A DNA stretch of 64,000 nucleotides from Konateibacter massiliensis. GTDB taxonomy: Bacteria > Bacillota > Clostridia > Lachnospirales > Lachnospiraceae. The stretch covers positions 1-64,000 of the forward strand of contig NZ_LT860099.1 in assembly GCF_900184995.1 (NCBI RefSeq), in the 5' to 3' direction. Below are positions 25,819-35,997 of the stretch, one piece after another. Numbering within the stretch: position 1 is the stretch's first letter; each line of letters opens with the position of its first letter. The notes under the pieces were generated by a model. That model was not told where the DNA came from, searched no databases, and saw nothing but the letters and a program-made list of their open reading frames with translations. A program made the position numbers and the translations under genes.

Positions 25819-26321
25819 TATGCTTCCACTAACACCTGTACAACCTCGCCAACAAATGCATGATGGTAATCCTTCTCCGGATACCAGTGTTCATCTAGGT
25901 CTTTTTCAACAAATCCATTTGGGTCCAACTGCTGCTTGAACAGCTTGCGGCAGATTAACACAAGCTTTGCCTCTGCAAAGTAAGGTGCATTTGCATCAAA
26001 GACAGGGGTAAGTCCTGTTTCCTTTGTCTTATCAACGTCACGTCCTGAATTTGCACCGCAGTAGCCAAGTGCTTTTTTATGTTCCGGGCCGAAGAAATTG
26101 AGGGCATAAAAATCTTTGCTGTCCACAAACTCCAATGTATATCTCTGCGGGCGAATCACGGTTGTGGCAACGTTCTTGCCCCACATAACGCCAAGTCCGC
26201 CCCAGCTTGCTGTCATCATATTGTATTTTTGCTCATCCCCCGCAGAAATCAGCATCCAGTCCTTGCCGATTAAATGAAAAGGATTTACATTCAGTTCGCT
26301 TAAGTTTACTTCTTTTAACAT
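25818..26321 (-). CDS. Flavin reductase family FMN-binding protein
   Basis: The protein has 167 residues with the split-barrel flavin reductase (DIM6/NTAB) fold. Typical segments are FHLIGKDWMLISAG, YNMMTASWGGLGVMWGKNVATTVIRPQRYT and FYALNFFG. It probably transfers electrons to or from FMN. It stands alone and the partner is unknown. Confidence 0.88.
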   Translation of the reverse strand: MLKEVNLSELNVNPFHLIGKDWMLISAGDEQKYNMMTASWGGLGVMWGKNVATTVIRPQRYTLEFVDSKDFYALNFFGPEHKKALGYCGANSGRDVDKTKETGLTPVFDANAPYFAEAKLVLICRKLFKQQLDPNGFVEKDLDEHWYPEKDYHHAFVGEVVQVLVEA

Positions 26322-26452
26322 CGTATTACCTCCGAATATTTATTTTTTGTATCTTTATCATATGTTAAAATAATATTTTTGACAAGTACGCACTTAAAAG
26401 GTAGTTGCAACATGCTTCATAACAACGCAGCCATACATATCTAAAAAAAATC

Positions 26453-26481
26453 TTGACAAAAAAAAGGAAAGTATATATACT
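26453..26481 (+). promoter_or_regulatory. acpP operon promoter
   Basis: TTGACA (26453-26458), 17-bp spacer, TATACT (26476-26481): identical in both boxes to the fabH promoter. Confidence 0.85.
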
Positions 26482-26493
26482 TTGAATATCAAA
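26481..26493 (+). promoter_or_regulatory. FabT-like operator upstream of acpP
   Basis: TTTGAATATCAAA keeps the TTTGA/TCAAA arms of the boxes at 1600 and 27746 and starts at the last base of the -10 box. Confidence 0.7.
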
Positions 26494-26537
26494 CTATTTG
26501 TAATTCAAAACAATGTAGAATAAAGGAGAAATAACTC

Positions 26538-26768
26538 ATGTTAGAAAGAATGAAGGAAATTATAGCAGAACAGTTAAGCACAGAGGCAGGTGGAATTACA
26601 TTGACAACCTCTTTTAAGGAAGACTTGGGAGCTGATTCCTTAGATTTATTTGAGCTTGTAATGGCGCTGGAAGATGAGTATTCAGTGGAAATTCCGTCAG
26701 AGGATTTGGAAAAGTTAGTTACCGTAGGAGATGTAGTAGATTACTTAAAAGGAAAAGGCGTAGAATAA
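26538..26768 (+). CDS. acpP: Acyl carrier protein
   Basis: The protein has 76 residues and is acidic. Ser34 in [15 protein letters not shown] is the site for the 4'-phosphopantetheine arm that carries growing acyl chains. It is first of the type II fatty-acid operon, 1 nt before fabK, with AAAGGAG before the ATG. Confidence 0.97.
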   Translation: MLERMKEIIAEQLSTEAGGITLTTSFKEDLGADSLDLFELVMALEDEYSVEIPSEDLEKLVTVGDVVDYLKGKGVE

Positions 26769-26769
26769 T

Positions 26770-27693
26770 ATGAAAACCAGAGTGACAGAGCTTTTGGGAA
26801 TTGAATATCCAATTATCCAAGGGGGAATGGCATGGGTAGCAGAACACAATCTTGCTGCAGCCGTGTCAGAAGCTGGTGGCTTTGGGCTGATTGGTGCTGC
26901 GAATGCCCCGGCAGAGGTAGTGAGAGAAGAGATAAGAAAGGCAAAACAATTGACAGATAAGCCGTTTGGCGTAAACATTATGCTGTTGAGTCCTCATGCA
27001 GAGGAGATTGCCAAGATAGTAGTGGAAGAAGGGGTAGCGGCTGTCACAACAGGAGCCGGAAACCCTGAAAAATATATGAGCATGTGGAAGGACGCAGGCA
27101 TCAAGGTAATTCCTGTTGTTGCTTCCGTTGCGCTTGCAAGACGTATGGAAAAATACGGAGCAGACGCAGTTGTCGCAGAAGGCTGCGAATCAGGCGGACA
27201 CATCGGTGAGCAGACAACTATGACTTTAGTTCCACAGGTTGTTGATGCAGTGGAAATCCCTGTTATCGCCGCAGGCGGTATCGGAGACGGAAGAGGCTTT
27301 GCCGCAATCCGTATGCTTGGAGCAGAGGCAGCACAGATAGGAACCCGTTTTGTGGTTGCAAACGAAGCCGTTGTTCATGAGGCATATAAGCAGCGCGTTA
27401 TCAGCGCAAAGGACATCGATTCTGAGGTGACGGGAAGGTCTACGGGACATCCGGTAAGACAGCTTAGAAATAAGATGACAAGAGAGTACCATCGCATGGA
27501 AAAAGAAGGGGCAGGATTTGAAGAACTTGAATACCTGACACTTGGCTCCCTTCGAAAAGCCGTAGTTGAGGGCGATATCGTGGATGGAACTGTTATGGCG
27601 GGACAGATTGCCGGTTTAATAAAGAAAGAGCAGACCTGTAAGGAAATAATTCAGGAAATAATGAGAGAAGCAGAGCAGCTATTGAAGCTGTAA
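26770..27693 (+). CDS. fabK: Enoyl-ACP reductase II (FMN type)
   Basis: The protein has 307 residues with a nitronate monooxygenase-like TIM barrel. The N-terminus is YPIIQGGMAWVAEHNLAAAVSEAGG; FMN-site segments are GCESGGHIGEQTT and IAAGGIGDGRG. FabK reduces trans-2-enoyl-ACP with NAD(P)H in the last step of each elongation cycle and replaces FabI, so triclosan resistance is expected. A terminator-like hairpin and a FabT-like box separate it from fabD. Confidence 0.95.
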   Translation: MKTRVTELLGIEYPIIQGGMAWVAEHNLAAAVSEAGGFGLIGAANAPAEVVREEIRKAKQLTDKPFGVNIMLLSPHAEEIAKIVVEEGVAAVTTGAGNPEKYMSMWKDAGIKVIPVVASVALARRMEKYGADAVVAEGCESGGHIGEQTTMTLVPQVVDAVEIPVIAAGGIGDGRGFAAIRMLGAEAAQIGTRFVVANEAVVHEAYKQRVISAKDIDSEVTGRSTGHPVRQLRNKMTREYHRMEKEGAGFEELEYLTLGSLRKAVVEGDIVDGTVMAGQIAGLIKKEQTCKEIIQEIMREAEQLLKL

Positions 27694-27699
27694 CAAATG

Positions 27700-27735
27700 A
27701 TTTTAGTATGGTTTTCGGCTATACTAAAATTTTTT
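27700..27735 (+). terminator. Internal terminator between fabK and fabD
   Basis: ATTTTAGTAT (27700-27709) and ATACTAAAAT (27721-27730) form a 10-bp stem followed by TTTTT. It lies inside the operon, so it should lower read-through from acpP-fabK into fabD. Confidence 0.75.
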
Positions 27736-27745
27736 GAAATAATAC

Positions 27746-27758
27746 TTTGATAATCAAA
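27746..27758 (+). promoter_or_regulatory. FabT-like operator upstream of fabD
   Basis: TTTGATAATCAAA is identical to the box at fabH. No clear -35/-10 pair is seen nearby, but the operator after a terminator implies a second promoter for fabD onward. Confidence 0.65.
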
Positions 27759-27778
27759 ATAAATGTCGAAATTATGGC

Positions 27779-27804
27779 AAGTGAATCTGCTTATAGATTC
27801 ACTT
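27779..27804 (+). promoter_or_regulatory. Hairpin before the fabD ribosome binding site
   Basis: AAGTGAATCT (27779-27788), 6-nt loop, AGATTCACTT (27795-27804): a perfect 10-bp stem ending 4 nt before AGGAGA (27809-27814). It could stabilise the 5' end of the fabD mRNA or tune translation. Confidence 0.6.
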
Positions 27805-27820
27805 ATATAGGAGAAACGAT

Positions 27821-28735
27821 ATGAGTAAAATAGCTTTTATTTTCCCAGGGCAAGGCGCCCAGTATGTAGGAATGGGAAAAGATTTTTATGAAAACAGTGA
27901 GGTGGCAAAGAGCATATTTGACAAGGCTACCGAGCTTGGAAGCGAAGATATGACAAAGCTTTGCTTTGAGGAGAATGATAAGCTGAACATTACGGAGTAT
28001 ACCCAGATTGCAATGCTGACGGTATGCGCAGCAATGCTTGCGGAAATTGAGAACAGAGGCTATAAGCCGCAGGTATGTGCGGGGTTAAGTCTTGGCGAAT
28101 ACAGCGGTCTGCTTGCCGCAGGAGTGCTTAGCTTTGAGGAGGCATTCAAAATAGTGGAAAAACGAGGACGTTTTATGCAGGAAGCAGTGCCGACAGGTGG
28201 TGCAATGGCGGCGGTTCTCGGACTTGAAACCTTAAAAATTGAAGAAACATTAAAAACAGTAGACGGTATTGTACAGATTGCAAACTACAACTGTCCGGGG
28301 CAGATTGTTATTTCCGGGGAGGAAAAGGCGGTTGAGGCGGCAGGAGAGGCATTGACGGCGGCAGGAGCAAAAAGAGTGTTAAAGCTCAATGTAAGCGGTC
28401 CGTTCCATTCTCTTATGTTAAAAGAGGCAGGAGAAAAGCTTAAAACAGTGCTGGATGGGGCAAAATTAGAAGATGTGGCAATACCTTATGTAAGTAATGT
28501 CACAGCAGACTATGTGACCGATAAAGCACCAATCACGGACCTTTTGGAAAAACAGGTCTATTCCTCGGTAAAATGGCAGCAGAGCGTAGAAAAGATGCTT
28601 GCAGAAGGGGTAGACACTTTTGTTGAAATCGGACCGGGAAAGACCTTATCCGGATTTATGAAGAAGATAGATAAGACAGTGAAAGTGATGAATATAGAAA
28701 AATATGAGGACTTGGAAAAACTGACAGAGCTGTAA
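27821..28735 (+). CDS. fabD: Malonyl-CoA:ACP transacylase
   Basis: The protein has 304 residues. It moves malonyl from CoA to ACP. The active site Ser90 is in [10 protein letters not shown], with [13 protein letters not shown] at the N-terminus and the catalytic His in SGPFHSLM. It heads the second transcription segment of the cluster. Confidence 0.97.
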   Translation: MSKIAFIFPGQGAQYVGMGKDFYENSEVAKSIFDKATELGSEDMTKLCFEENDKLNITEYTQIAMLTVCAAMLAEIENRGYKPQVCAGLSLGEYSGLLAAGVLSFEEAFKIVEKRGRFMQEAVPTGGAMAAVLGLETLKIEETLKTVDGIVQIANYNCPGQIVISGEEKAVEAAGEALTAAGAKRVLKLNVSGPFHSLMLKEAGEKLKTVLDGAKLEDVAIPYVSNVTADYVTDKAPITDLLEKQVYSSVKWQQSVEKMLAEGVDTFVEIGPGKTLSGFMKKIDKTVKVMNIEKYEDLEKLTEL

Positions 28736-28758
28736 ATCCAAGTGACAGGAGAAATAAA

Positions 28759-29499
28759 ATGTTAAAAGGAAAAATAGCACTCGTTACAGGGGCAAGCAGA
28801 GGTATCGGAAGAGAGATAGCAATTGCCATGGCAAGAGAGGGCGCTTTTGTGGCAGTCAACTACAACGGCTCCAAGGAAAAAGCGGAAGAAGTCATCAAAG
28901 AGATTACTGATTTTGGCGGAGCTGCAAAGGCATACCAGTGCAATGTAAGCGATTTTGAAGCGTCGGCAGGGCTTATCGCAGAGCTCATTAAAGAGCACGG
29001 AAGAATTGATATTCTTGTAAACAATGCAGGCATCACAAAGGATAACCTTCTCATGAAAATGAAGGAAGAGGAATTTGACGATGTAATTCAGATTAATCTA
29101 AAGGGTACATTTAACTGCATCAAGCATATTTCCAGACAGATGCTAAAGCAAAGAGCGGGCAAAATTATCAATATTTCTTCCGTATCCGGCATCCTTGGCA
29201 ATATGGGGCAGGCAAATTACTGCGCTTCAAAGGCAGGAGTAATTGGACTTACGAAATCGGCGGCGAGAGAGCTTGCTAGCAGAGGAATCACGGTAAACGC
29301 GGTTGCGCCCGGCTTCATTCATACAGAAATGACAGAGGTTTTGCCGGACAGCGTAAAAGAGCAGGCGGCAGCTCAGATACCATTGGGAAAATTTGGAGAG
29401 ACAGAAGATATTTCTAATCTTGTATGCTTTTTGGCGTCAGACAAGGCAAATTATATTACGGGTCAGGTTATCAGCGTTGACGGCGGAATGGCAATGTAA
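28759..29499 (+). CDS. fabG: 3-oxoacyl-ACP reductase
   Basis: The protein has 246 residues of the short-chain dehydrogenase family. The NADPH-binding motif is TGASRGIG (about 10-17), NNAG is at 88-91, and the catalytic residues are Ser141, Tyr154 and Lys158 (YCASKAG). It reduces 3-oxoacyl-ACP. It lies 23 nt after fabD. Confidence 0.97.
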   Translation: MLKGKIALVTGASRGIGREIAIAMAREGAFVAVNYNGSKEKAEEVIKEITDFGGAAKAYQCNVSDFEASAGLIAELIKEHGRIDILVNNAGITKDNLLMKMKEEEFDDVIQINLKGTFNCIKHISRQMLKQRAGKIINISSVSGILGNMGQANYCASKAGVIGLTKSAARELASRGITVNAVAPGFIHTEMTEVLPDSVKEQAAAQIPLGKFGETEDISNLVCFLASDKANYITGQVISVDGGMAM

Positions 29500-29535
29500 C
29501 ACGAAATCACAGCTTCATGTGAAAAGGAGAATAGA

Positions 29536-30771
29536 ATGAGACGAGTAGTAATAACAGGCATGGGTGCTATCACACCGATCGGATTAAATGTAGAGAAATT
29601 TTGGAGCAGTGTAAGAGAAGGAAAAACAGGCTTTGGAGAAATCACGAAGTTTGATACGACAGACTATAAAACGAAGCTTGCGGCAGAGGTAAAAGGCTTT
29701 GAAGGAAAGAACTATATGGACGTCAAAGCGGCAAAGAGAATGGAATTGTTTTGCCAATATGCCGTAGCGGCAACGAAGGAAGCACTGGAGGATTCGGCGC
29801 TTGACTTAGAAAAAGAAGATGCTTATCGCGTCGGTGTATCAGTTGGCTCCGGTATTGGAAGCTTACAGGCATTGGAGAGAGAGCATGCTAAATTATTGGA
29901 AAAAGGACCGGGAAGAATCAATCCTCTTTTAGTTCCGCTTATGATATCTAACATGGCAGCAGGAAATGTTTCCATACAGTTTGGGCTGAAAGGAAAGAGC
30001 ATCAATGTAGTGACGGCTTGTGCGACCGGAACAAACTCCATCGGAGAAGCATACCGAAGCATTCAATGCAACGAGGCAGACGTTATGGTAGCAGGCGGAA
30101 CAGAAGGCTCCGTAACTCCTATCGGAGTAGGAGGATTTGCGGCACTTACAGCACTTTCTGACTCCACAGATCCGGCACGCTGTTCCATTCCGTTTGACAA
30201 GGAACGAAGCGGCTTTGTCATGGGAGAGGGCGCAGGCATCGTGGTGCTTGAGGAATTGGAGCATGCAAAGAAGCGCGGTGCTAAGATTTATGGTGAGATA
30301 GTCGGTTACGGTACAACGAGTGATGCTTACCATATCACATCACCGGCAGAGGATGGCTCAGGCGCAGCAAGAGCGATGACAAATGCGGTTGAGGAAGCAG
30401 GGCTTAAAAAAGAGGACATTATCTACATCAATGCCCATGGAACAAGCACACATCACAACGATTTGTTTGAGACAAGAGCAATCAAGCTGGCATTTGGAGA
30501 CCATGCATACAACATGAAAATCAATTCAACTAAGTCGATGGTAGGACACCTTTTAGGAGCGGCAGGAGCGATTGAGTTTATCACCAGTGTCAAGGAAATA
30601 CAGGAAGGCTATATTCATGCCACAGTCGGCTATCAGGTAAAGGATGAGGAATTAGATTTGAATTATATGCAGCAGGGCGAAGAGACATCGGTTGAATATG
30701 CCTTAAGTAATTCCTTGGGATTTGGCGGTCATAATGCAAGTATTTTAGTAAAAAAATACAGTGAGGTGTAA
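29536..30771 (+). CDS. fabF: Beta-ketoacyl-ACP synthase II
   Basis: The protein has 411 residues. The Cys-His-His catalytic set is visible: Cys162 in VVTACATGTNSIG, His in NAHGTSTHHND and His in MVGHLLGAAGA. It is the elongating condensing enzyme. It starts 36 nt after fabG behind AAAAGGAG, and its 3' end carries the ribosome binding site for accB (GTGAGGTG). Confidence 0.97.
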   Translation: MRRVVITGMGAITPIGLNVEKFWSSVREGKTGFGEITKFDTTDYKTKLAAEVKGFEGKNYMDVKAAKRMELFCQYAVAATKEALEDSALDLEKEDAYRVGVSVGSGIGSLQALEREHAKLLEKGPGRINPLLVPLMISNMAAGNVSIQFGLKGKSINVVTACATGTNSIGEAYRSIQCNEADVMVAGGTEGSVTPIGVGGFAALTALSDSTDPARCSIPFDKERSGFVMGEGAGIVVLEELEHAKKRGAKIYGEIVGYGTTSDAYHITSPAEDGSGAARAMTNAVEEAGLKKEDIIYINAHGTSTHHNDLFETRAIKLAFGDHAYNMKINSTKSMVGHLLGAAGAIEFITSVKEIQEGYIHATVGYQVKDEELDLNYMQQGEETSVEYALSNSLGFGGHNASILVKKYSEV

Positions 30772-30772
30772 A

Positions 30773-31204
30773 ATGGAATTTGATAATATTGTAAAGCTAA
30801 TCAAGGCGGTATCCGATTCCTCCATCACGAATTTCGTGTTTGAGGAGGGAGACGTAAAGCTTTCACTTGAAAAAAATACGCAGACACAAGTTGTCTCGGT
30901 GGCAGGAGGTATGCCGCAGCAGATAGTTGCACAGCAGGCAGAAAGCAAACCGGCGAGTGCTGAGGGAAAAGTGCTTCAGTCTATCTTGGTCGGTGTATTT
31001 TACAGCGCACCGGGTCCTAACGAGGAGCCTTTTATAAAAGAAGGCGATACCGTGAAAAAAGGGCAGATTGTCGGCATTATTGAGGCGATGAAGCTCATGA
31101 ATGAAATTGAATGTGAATGCAGCGGCGTGGTAGAAGAAATTCTTGTAAAAGACGGCGACATGGTAGAATACGGACAGCCGTTGTTTCGAATCAGGGAAGC
31201 ATAG
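30773..31204 (+). CDS. accB: Acetyl-CoA carboxylase biotin carboxyl carrier protein
   Basis: The protein has 143 residues from the ATG at 30773, 1 nt after fabF. The C-terminal biotinyl domain has the biotin-accepting Lys107 in [13 protein letters not shown] flexible Gln/Ala/Pro-rich linker joins it to the N-terminal region. It shuttles carboxyl-biotin between AccC and the AccDA carboxyltransferase. Confidence 0.96.
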   Translation: MEFDNIVKLIKAVSDSSITNFVFEEGDVKLSLEKNTQTQVVSVAGGMPQQIVAQQAESKPASAEGKVLQSILVGVFYSAPGPNEEPFIKEGDTVKKGQIVGIIEAMKLMNEIECECSGVVEEILVKDGDMVEYGQPLFRIREA

Positions 31205-31218
31205 AGAGGATAACGTGT

Positions 31219-31641
31219 ATGTTAAATATAAAAGAAATCATGGATATTATTCCTCACAGACAGCCGTTTTTGTTAATCGATCGGATTGAGGAGCTGGAAC
31301 CGGGCAAGAGAGCAGTGGGAACGAAATGCGTATCCTACAATGAGCCGTTTTTTAACGGACATTTTCCAAGTGAGCCGGTTATGCCGGGTGTATTGATTAT
31401 TGAGGCACTGGCGCAGGTGGGAACCGTTGCGATGCTCAGTATTCCTGAGAACAAAGGAAAAATCGGATATTTTGGCGCGATTAATTCCGCCAAATTTAAG
31501 AAAAAGGTTGTGCCGGGAGACGTGCTGACCTTGGAAGTAGAAATTATAAAGCAAAAAGGACCTATGGGAATTGGCAGTGCCAAGGCATATGTAGACGGAA
31601 AAGTGGCAGTTGTCGCTGAACTTACATTTGCGATAGGTTAA
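31219..31641 (+). CDS. fabZ: 3-hydroxyacyl-ACP dehydratase
   Basis: The protein has 140 residues from the ATG at 31219, with GAGAGGA upstream; earlier in-frame starts lie inside accB. It is a hot-dog fold protein with catalytic His48 in [14 protein letters not shown] and Glu62 in IIEALAQ. It dehydrates 3-hydroxyacyl-ACP. No fabA or fabN partner is visible in the cluster. Confidence 0.96.
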   Translation: MLNIKEIMDIIPHRQPFLLIDRIEELEPGKRAVGTKCVSYNEPFFNGHFPSEPVMPGVLIIEALAQVGTVAMLSIPENKGKIGYFGAINSAKFKKKVVPGDVLTLEVEIIKQKGPMGIGSAKAYVDGKVAVVAELTFAIG

Positions 31642-31656
31642 AAGAGGTGCAGGGAA

Positions 31657-33009
31657 ATGTTTAAAAAAATTTTAATCGCAAATCGTGGAGAAATTGCAGT
31701 GCGTATTATACGTGCCTGCAGAGAGATGGGTATCGCAACCGTGGCTGTTTACTCGACAGCCGACAAGGAGGCTCTTCATACCTTGCTTGCTGACGAAGCC
31801 ATATGCATTGGACCTGCACCGGCAAAGGAAAGCTATTTGAATATGGAGCGCATTATCAGTGCATGTATTGCGGCGAAAGCAGACGCAATTCATGCAGGCT
31901 TTGGCTTTTTATCGGAAAACAGTAAGTTTGTAGATATGTGCGCGAAATGCAATATCACTTTTATAGGACCAAATGCAGAGGTCATCAACAAAATGGGAAA
32001 CAAATCAGAGGCGAGAAGCACGATGATAGCCGCCGGTGTACCGGTTGTTCCGGGAACAAAAAAGCCTGTGTATACGGCAAAAGAAGGAATACGTTTCGCA
32101 GATGAAATCGGTTATCCGGTTATTGTAAAGGCTTCCAGCGGCGGAGGCGGAAAAGGTATGAGAATTGTCGAGAGTCATGAGGAATTCGAACATCAATTCA
32201 ACACGGCACAGATAGAATCAGTCAATGGCTTTGGCGACAATACAATGTATATCGAAAAATATATTCAAAATCCAAGACATATTGAATTTCAAATATTAGC
32301 AGATAAATATGGCAACGTGGTACAGCTTGGAGAGAGAGATTGCTCCATTCAAAGACACCACCAGAAGCTGATTGAAGAATCACCGTCTGCTGCTATCAGC
32401 AGTGAGCTTAGAAAGAAAATGGGAGATGTAGCAGTCAAAGCGGCAAAGGCGGCAGGCTATGAAAATGCGGGAACCATTGAGTTTTTATTGGATAAAAGCG
32501 GAGATTTTTATTTTATTGAGATGAATACAAGAATTCAGGTTGAGCACACGGTGACAGAGACAATCACAGGAATTGACTTGGTTCAGGAACAGATAAAGAT
32601 TGCGATGGGAGAAAAGCTTGGTTTTACGCAGGAAGAGATTGCTCTTGAGGGACACTCCATTGAGTGCAGAATCAACGCCGAGGACCCAAAAAAGAATTTT
32701 GCACCAAGCCCCGGAAAGATTACTAATCTTCATATCCCGGGAGGAAAGGGAGTGCGGATAGACACTGCACTTTTTCATGGATACACAGTGCCAGCAGTAT
32801 ATGATTCCATGATTGCAAAGGTAATCGTGCATGACGTGACAAGAGAAAAGGCAATCAACAAGATGAGAAGCGTGCTGGGCGAATTTATCGTGGAAGGGAT
32901 TCACACAAATATCGATTTCCAGTATGAAATTTTAAACCATGCGGATTTCCAGAGCGGAAATATAAGCACGGATTTTATCAGCCAGACCTTTCAAGATAAC
33001 GGTATCTGA
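31657..33009 (+). CDS. accC: Acetyl-CoA carboxylase, biotin carboxylase subunit
   Basis: The protein has 450 residues with an ATP-grasp fold: [19 protein letters not shown] at the N-terminus, the glycine loop [12 protein letters not shown], and [14 protein letters not shown]. It carboxylates the biotin of AccB with ATP and bicarbonate. It is 15 nt after fabZ and 17 nt before accDA. Confidence 0.97.
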   Translation: MFKKILIANRGEIAVRIIRACREMGIATVAVYSTADKEALHTLLADEAICIGPAPAKESYLNMERIISACIAAKADAIHAGFGFLSENSKFVDMCAKCNITFIGPNAEVINKMGNKSEARSTMIAAGVPVVPGTKKPVYTAKEGIRFADEIGYPVIVKASSGGGGKGMRIVESHEEFEHQFNTAQIESVNGFGDNTMYIEKYIQNPRHIEFQILADKYGNVVQLGERDCSIQRHHQKLIEESPSAAISSELRKKMGDVAVKAAKAAGYENAGTIEFLLDKSGDFYFIEMNTRIQVEHTVTETITGIDLVQEQIKIAMGEKLGFTQEEIALEGHSIECRINAEDPKKNFAPSPGKITNLHIPGGKGVRIDTALFHGYTVPAVYDSMIAKVIVHDVTREKAINKMRSVLGEFIVEGIHTNIDFQYEILNHADFQSGNISTDFISQTFQDNGI

Positions 33010-33026
33010 GACGAGGAGAGAATCAT

Positions 33027-34748
33027 ATGTTAAAGTTTAAGAAAACAACATATATTACAATCAACAGAAGCAATGAGCGTCCGGTAAGGAAAATAGAGAA
33101 GGAGCCGCTTGACGAGCCGCATGTTCCGGAGGGAATGTGGAAAAAGTGTAACAAATGCCAGAACATGATTTACACAGAAGACATCGTAAACGGCTACCAT
33201 ACCTGCGCAAAATGCGGTAACTATTTTCGAATTGATGCCAAGACAAGAATCAGCATGGTTGTTGACAAGGGAAGCTTTGTTGAGTGGAATGCAGGAATTG
33301 AAAATACAAATCCGTTGAATTTTAAGGGCTACAAGGAAAAAATTGAGAAGCTGCAGGAGCAGACGAATTTAGATGAGTCTGTTATAACCGGAGAAGCCCT
33401 GATACACGGAGAAAAAACCGCAATCGGTGTATGTGATGCAGGATTTTTGATGGGAAGCATGGGATATGTGACCGGCGAGAAAATCACAAGAATGATTGAG
33501 CGGGCGACGGAGAAAAAGCTGCCTGTTATCATTTTTGCATGCTCCGGCGGCGCAAGAATGCAGGAGGGAATTGTCTCTCTGATGCAGATGGCAAAGACCT
33601 CAGCGGCATTAAAAAGACATGCGGATGCAAATCTTTTATATATCACCGTGCTGACAGATCCTACAACAGGGGGCGTGACGGCAAGTTTTGCGATGCTTGG
33701 AGATATTATACTCGCAGAGCCGGGGGCATTAATCGGCTTTGCAGGGCCAAGAGTAATTGAGCAGACAATAGGACAAAAGCTGCCGGAGGGCTTCCAGAGG
33801 GCAGAGTTTTTGGTAGAGCACGGCTTTGTGGACAGAATTGTAAAAAGAGAAGAGACAAAGGATATTCTGGCAAAATTAATTAAACTGCATGACAAAAATA
33901 GTGCTGCTCAGGAAAAGGGTGCTTCGGAAAATGAGAATTGCCCGGTATGCAGTGAAAAGAAGGAAAAAAAGACGGCATGGGAGCAAGTGCAGCTTGCGAG
34001 AATGTCCGACCGACCGACGGCTCTTGATTACATCAATGAGATATTCGAGGACTTTGAGGAGCTTCACGGCGACCGGCTGTTTCGGGACGACAAGGCGATG
34101 GTAGGCGGGCTAGCCCGTCTAAACGGAATGCCTGTCACTGTCATCGGAGAGCAAAAGGGAAGAAGCACGAAGGAAAACATTGAAAGAAACTTTGGTATGC
34201 CATCTCCGGAAGGCTATCGAAAGGCTCTGCGCCTTATGAAGCAGGCAGAAAAATTCGGACGTCCGATTATCAATTTTGTGGATACGCCTGGAGCATTTTG
34301 CGGCTTGGAGGCAGAGGAGAGAGGGCAGGGCGAGGCAATTGCAAAAAACCTGTTTGAAATGTCCAACCTCAAGGTTCCGGTACTGAGTATCATCATCGGA
34401 GAAGGAGGCAGCGGCGGTGCACTTGCTTTGGCAGTCGGAAATGAAGTGTGGATTATGGAAAATGCTACCTACTCCATTCTTTCACCGGAGGGCTTTGCTT
34501 CCATCCTATGGAAGGACAGCAAACGGGCAGATGAAGCCGCAGAGGTTATGAAAATTACAGCCAAGGATTTGGAAGAACTTAGAATTGTTGAAAAAGTAAT
34601 TCCGGAACCTGATAAATTAGATATCAGTACAATCAGCACACTAAGAGACTACTTCCGATGCCACATTGGCAAATTCTTGTCAAAGTATAAGGGATATACG
34701 GAAGAAGAAGTTGTAGAGGAACGTTATAAGCGGTTCAGAAGTATGTAG
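33027..34748 (+). CDS. accDA: Fused acetyl-CoA carboxyltransferase beta and alpha subunits
   Basis: The protein has 573 residues. Residues about 36-290 are AccD, with the zinc ribbon Cys41, Cys44, Cys60, Cys63 and the SGGARMQEG oxyanion loop. Residues about 312-573 are AccA ([42 protein letters not shown]). The usual N-terminal helix of AccA is missing, replaced by a linker with an extra CPVC near residue 305. One polypeptide thus makes the whole carboxyltransferase that forms malonyl-CoA. The reading frame is clean, so this is a true fusion, not a stop-codon loss seen in pieces. Confidence 0.95.
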   Translation: MLKFKKTTYITINRSNERPVRKIEKEPLDEPHVPEGMWKKCNKCQNMIYTEDIVNGYHTCAKCGNYFRIDAKTRISMVVDKGSFVEWNAGIENTNPLNFKGYKEKIEKLQEQTNLDESVITGEALIHGEKTAIGVCDAGFLMGSMGYVTGEKITRMIERATEKKLPVIIFACSGGARMQEGIVSLMQMAKTSAALKRHADANLLYITVLTDPTTGGVTASFAMLGDIILAEPGALIGFAGPRVIEQTIGQKLPEGFQRAEFLVEHGFVDRIVKREETKDILAKLIKLHDKNSAAQEKGASENENCPVCSEKKEKKTAWEQVQLARMSDRPTALDYINEIFEDFEELHGDRLFRDDKAMVGGLARLNGMPVTVIGEQKGRSTKENIERNFGMPSPEGYRKALRLMKQAEKFGRPIINFVDTPGAFCGLEAEERGQGEAIAKNLFEMSNLKVPVLSIIIGEGGSGGALALAVGNEVWIMENATYSILSPEGFASILWKDSKRADEAAEVMKITAKDLEELRIVEKVIPEPDKLDISTISTLRDYFRCHIGKFLSKYKGYTEEEVVEERYKRFRSM

Positions 34749-34762
34749 TGGAGGACAAAACA

Positions 34763-35815
34763 ATGGATATAAAACCATTAAAAATAGGTGATTTGGTTGC
34801 CAAAATTCCGGTTATTCAAGGAGGCATGGGAGTGGGTATCAGCCTATCCGGTCTTGCAGGCGCAGTTGCACTGGAGGGCGGAGTCGGAATTATATCCACA
34901 GCTCAAATTGGCTTTCGAAGCCCTGACTTTGACAAAAATCCGATTGCCGCAAATCTTAAGGCAATCGGTGAGGAGATAAAAAAGGCAAGAGAGATTGCAA
35001 AGGATGGCATTATCGGTGTCAACATCATGGTTGCGACAAAGGACTATGAGGAGTATGTAAAGACAGCGGTAAAAGCCGGAGTCGACTTAATTATATCCGG
35101 TGCCGGACTTCCGATTTCTTTGCCAAAGCTGATAGAGGGCTCTAAAACGAAAATAGCTCCTATTGTATCCTCTCTAAAATCCGCAGACGTTATATGCAAG
35201 CTGTGGGACAGAAAGTATCAGCGAACACCGGATTTGGTTGTGATAGAGGGCGCAAGGGCAGGCGGACACTTAGGATTTTCCGTGGAGGAGCTGGAGCGGT
35301 TTGACCAAAAGGAGTACGACGGTGAAATCAAAAAGATAATAGCTCTTGTGAACCAGTATGGCGAGAAATACGAAAAGGAAATTCCGGTCGTAGTTGCAGG
35401 CGGTGTTTATGACAGAGCGGATTTGGATTATTATGTAAGTCTTGGTGCAAGCGGAGTTCAAATTGCAAGCCGCTTTGTTGCAACTCACGAATGCGATGCC
35501 GACCCGAAATATAAAGAGGCTTATTTAAACGCCAAGGAGGAGGACATCGTTATCGTAAAAAGTCCGGTTGGAATGCCGGGGCGTGCGATAAACAATGCTT
35601 TTCTTGAGCGGTTAAAGGGCGGACCCATTAAGGTAGAGGTCTGCAGGAAGTGTCTATCCGCTTGTAATCCGGCAACCATTCCTTATTGCATCACACAGGC
35701 GTTAATCAATGCGGCGAAAGGTGATGTGGACAATGGGCTTTTGTTTTGCGGATCCAATGCATGGCGGATTCAGGAGCTGGTGAGTGTTAGTGATATTTTG
35801 GAAGAGTTTAAATAG
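34763..35815 (+). CDS. Nitronate monooxygenase/FabK-like flavoprotein
   Basis: The protein has 350 residues from the ATG at 34763 behind GGAGGA; a GTG at 34748 overlapping the accDA stop would contain that site. It has an FMN-dependent TIM barrel with PVIQGGMGVGISLSGLAGAV, EGARAGGHLGFS and VVAGGVYDRADLDYY. It is longer than FabK and has a C-terminal Cys segment (CRKCLSACNP). Annotation as nitronate monooxygenase is by family. Its place at the end of the fatty-acid operon suggests a second enoyl reductase or a lipid-related flavin enzyme. Confidence 0.85.
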   Translation: MDIKPLKIGDLVAKIPVIQGGMGVGISLSGLAGAVALEGGVGIISTAQIGFRSPDFDKNPIAANLKAIGEEIKKAREIAKDGIIGVNIMVATKDYEEYVKTAVKAGVDLIISGAGLPISLPKLIEGSKTKIAPIVSSLKSADVICKLWDRKYQRTPDLVVIEGARAGGHLGFSVEELERFDQKEYDGEIKKIIALVNQYGEKYEKEIPVVVAGGVYDRADLDYYVSLGASGVQIASRFVATHECDADPKYKEAYLNAKEEDIVIVKSPVGMPGRAINNAFLERLKGGPIKVEVCRKCLSACNPATIPYCITQALINAAKGDVDNGLLFCGSNAWRIQELVSVSDILEEFK

Positions 35816-35822
35816 TATAAGT

Positions 35823-35865
35823 AAAAAATAGATTGGTCAGACGGTGTCTGACTAATCTATTTTTT
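35823..35865 (+). terminator. Terminator of the fatty-acid operon
   Basis: AAAAAATAGATTGGTCAGA (35823-35841) pairs with TCTGACTAATCTATTTTTTT (from 35846) in a long stem with a 4-nt loop. Confidence 0.93.
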
Positions 35866-35867
35866 TG

Positions 35868-35896
35868 TTGACAACTATATGGTATACCCATAATGT
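35868..35896 (+). promoter_or_regulatory. Candidate rpiA promoter
   Basis: TTGACA (35868-35873) abuts the preceding terminator. The best -10 candidates are weak (TAATGT at 17 bp, CATAAT at 15 bp). Confidence 0.4.
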
Positions 35897-35997
35897 TTGT
35901 GTAGGTAGAAAATTATATATTCGTGTGATAAAATGATTCCATAATGAATATAGAAAAATTAAGAATTAGAAAGATTATATAAGGGATGAGGGAAGTT

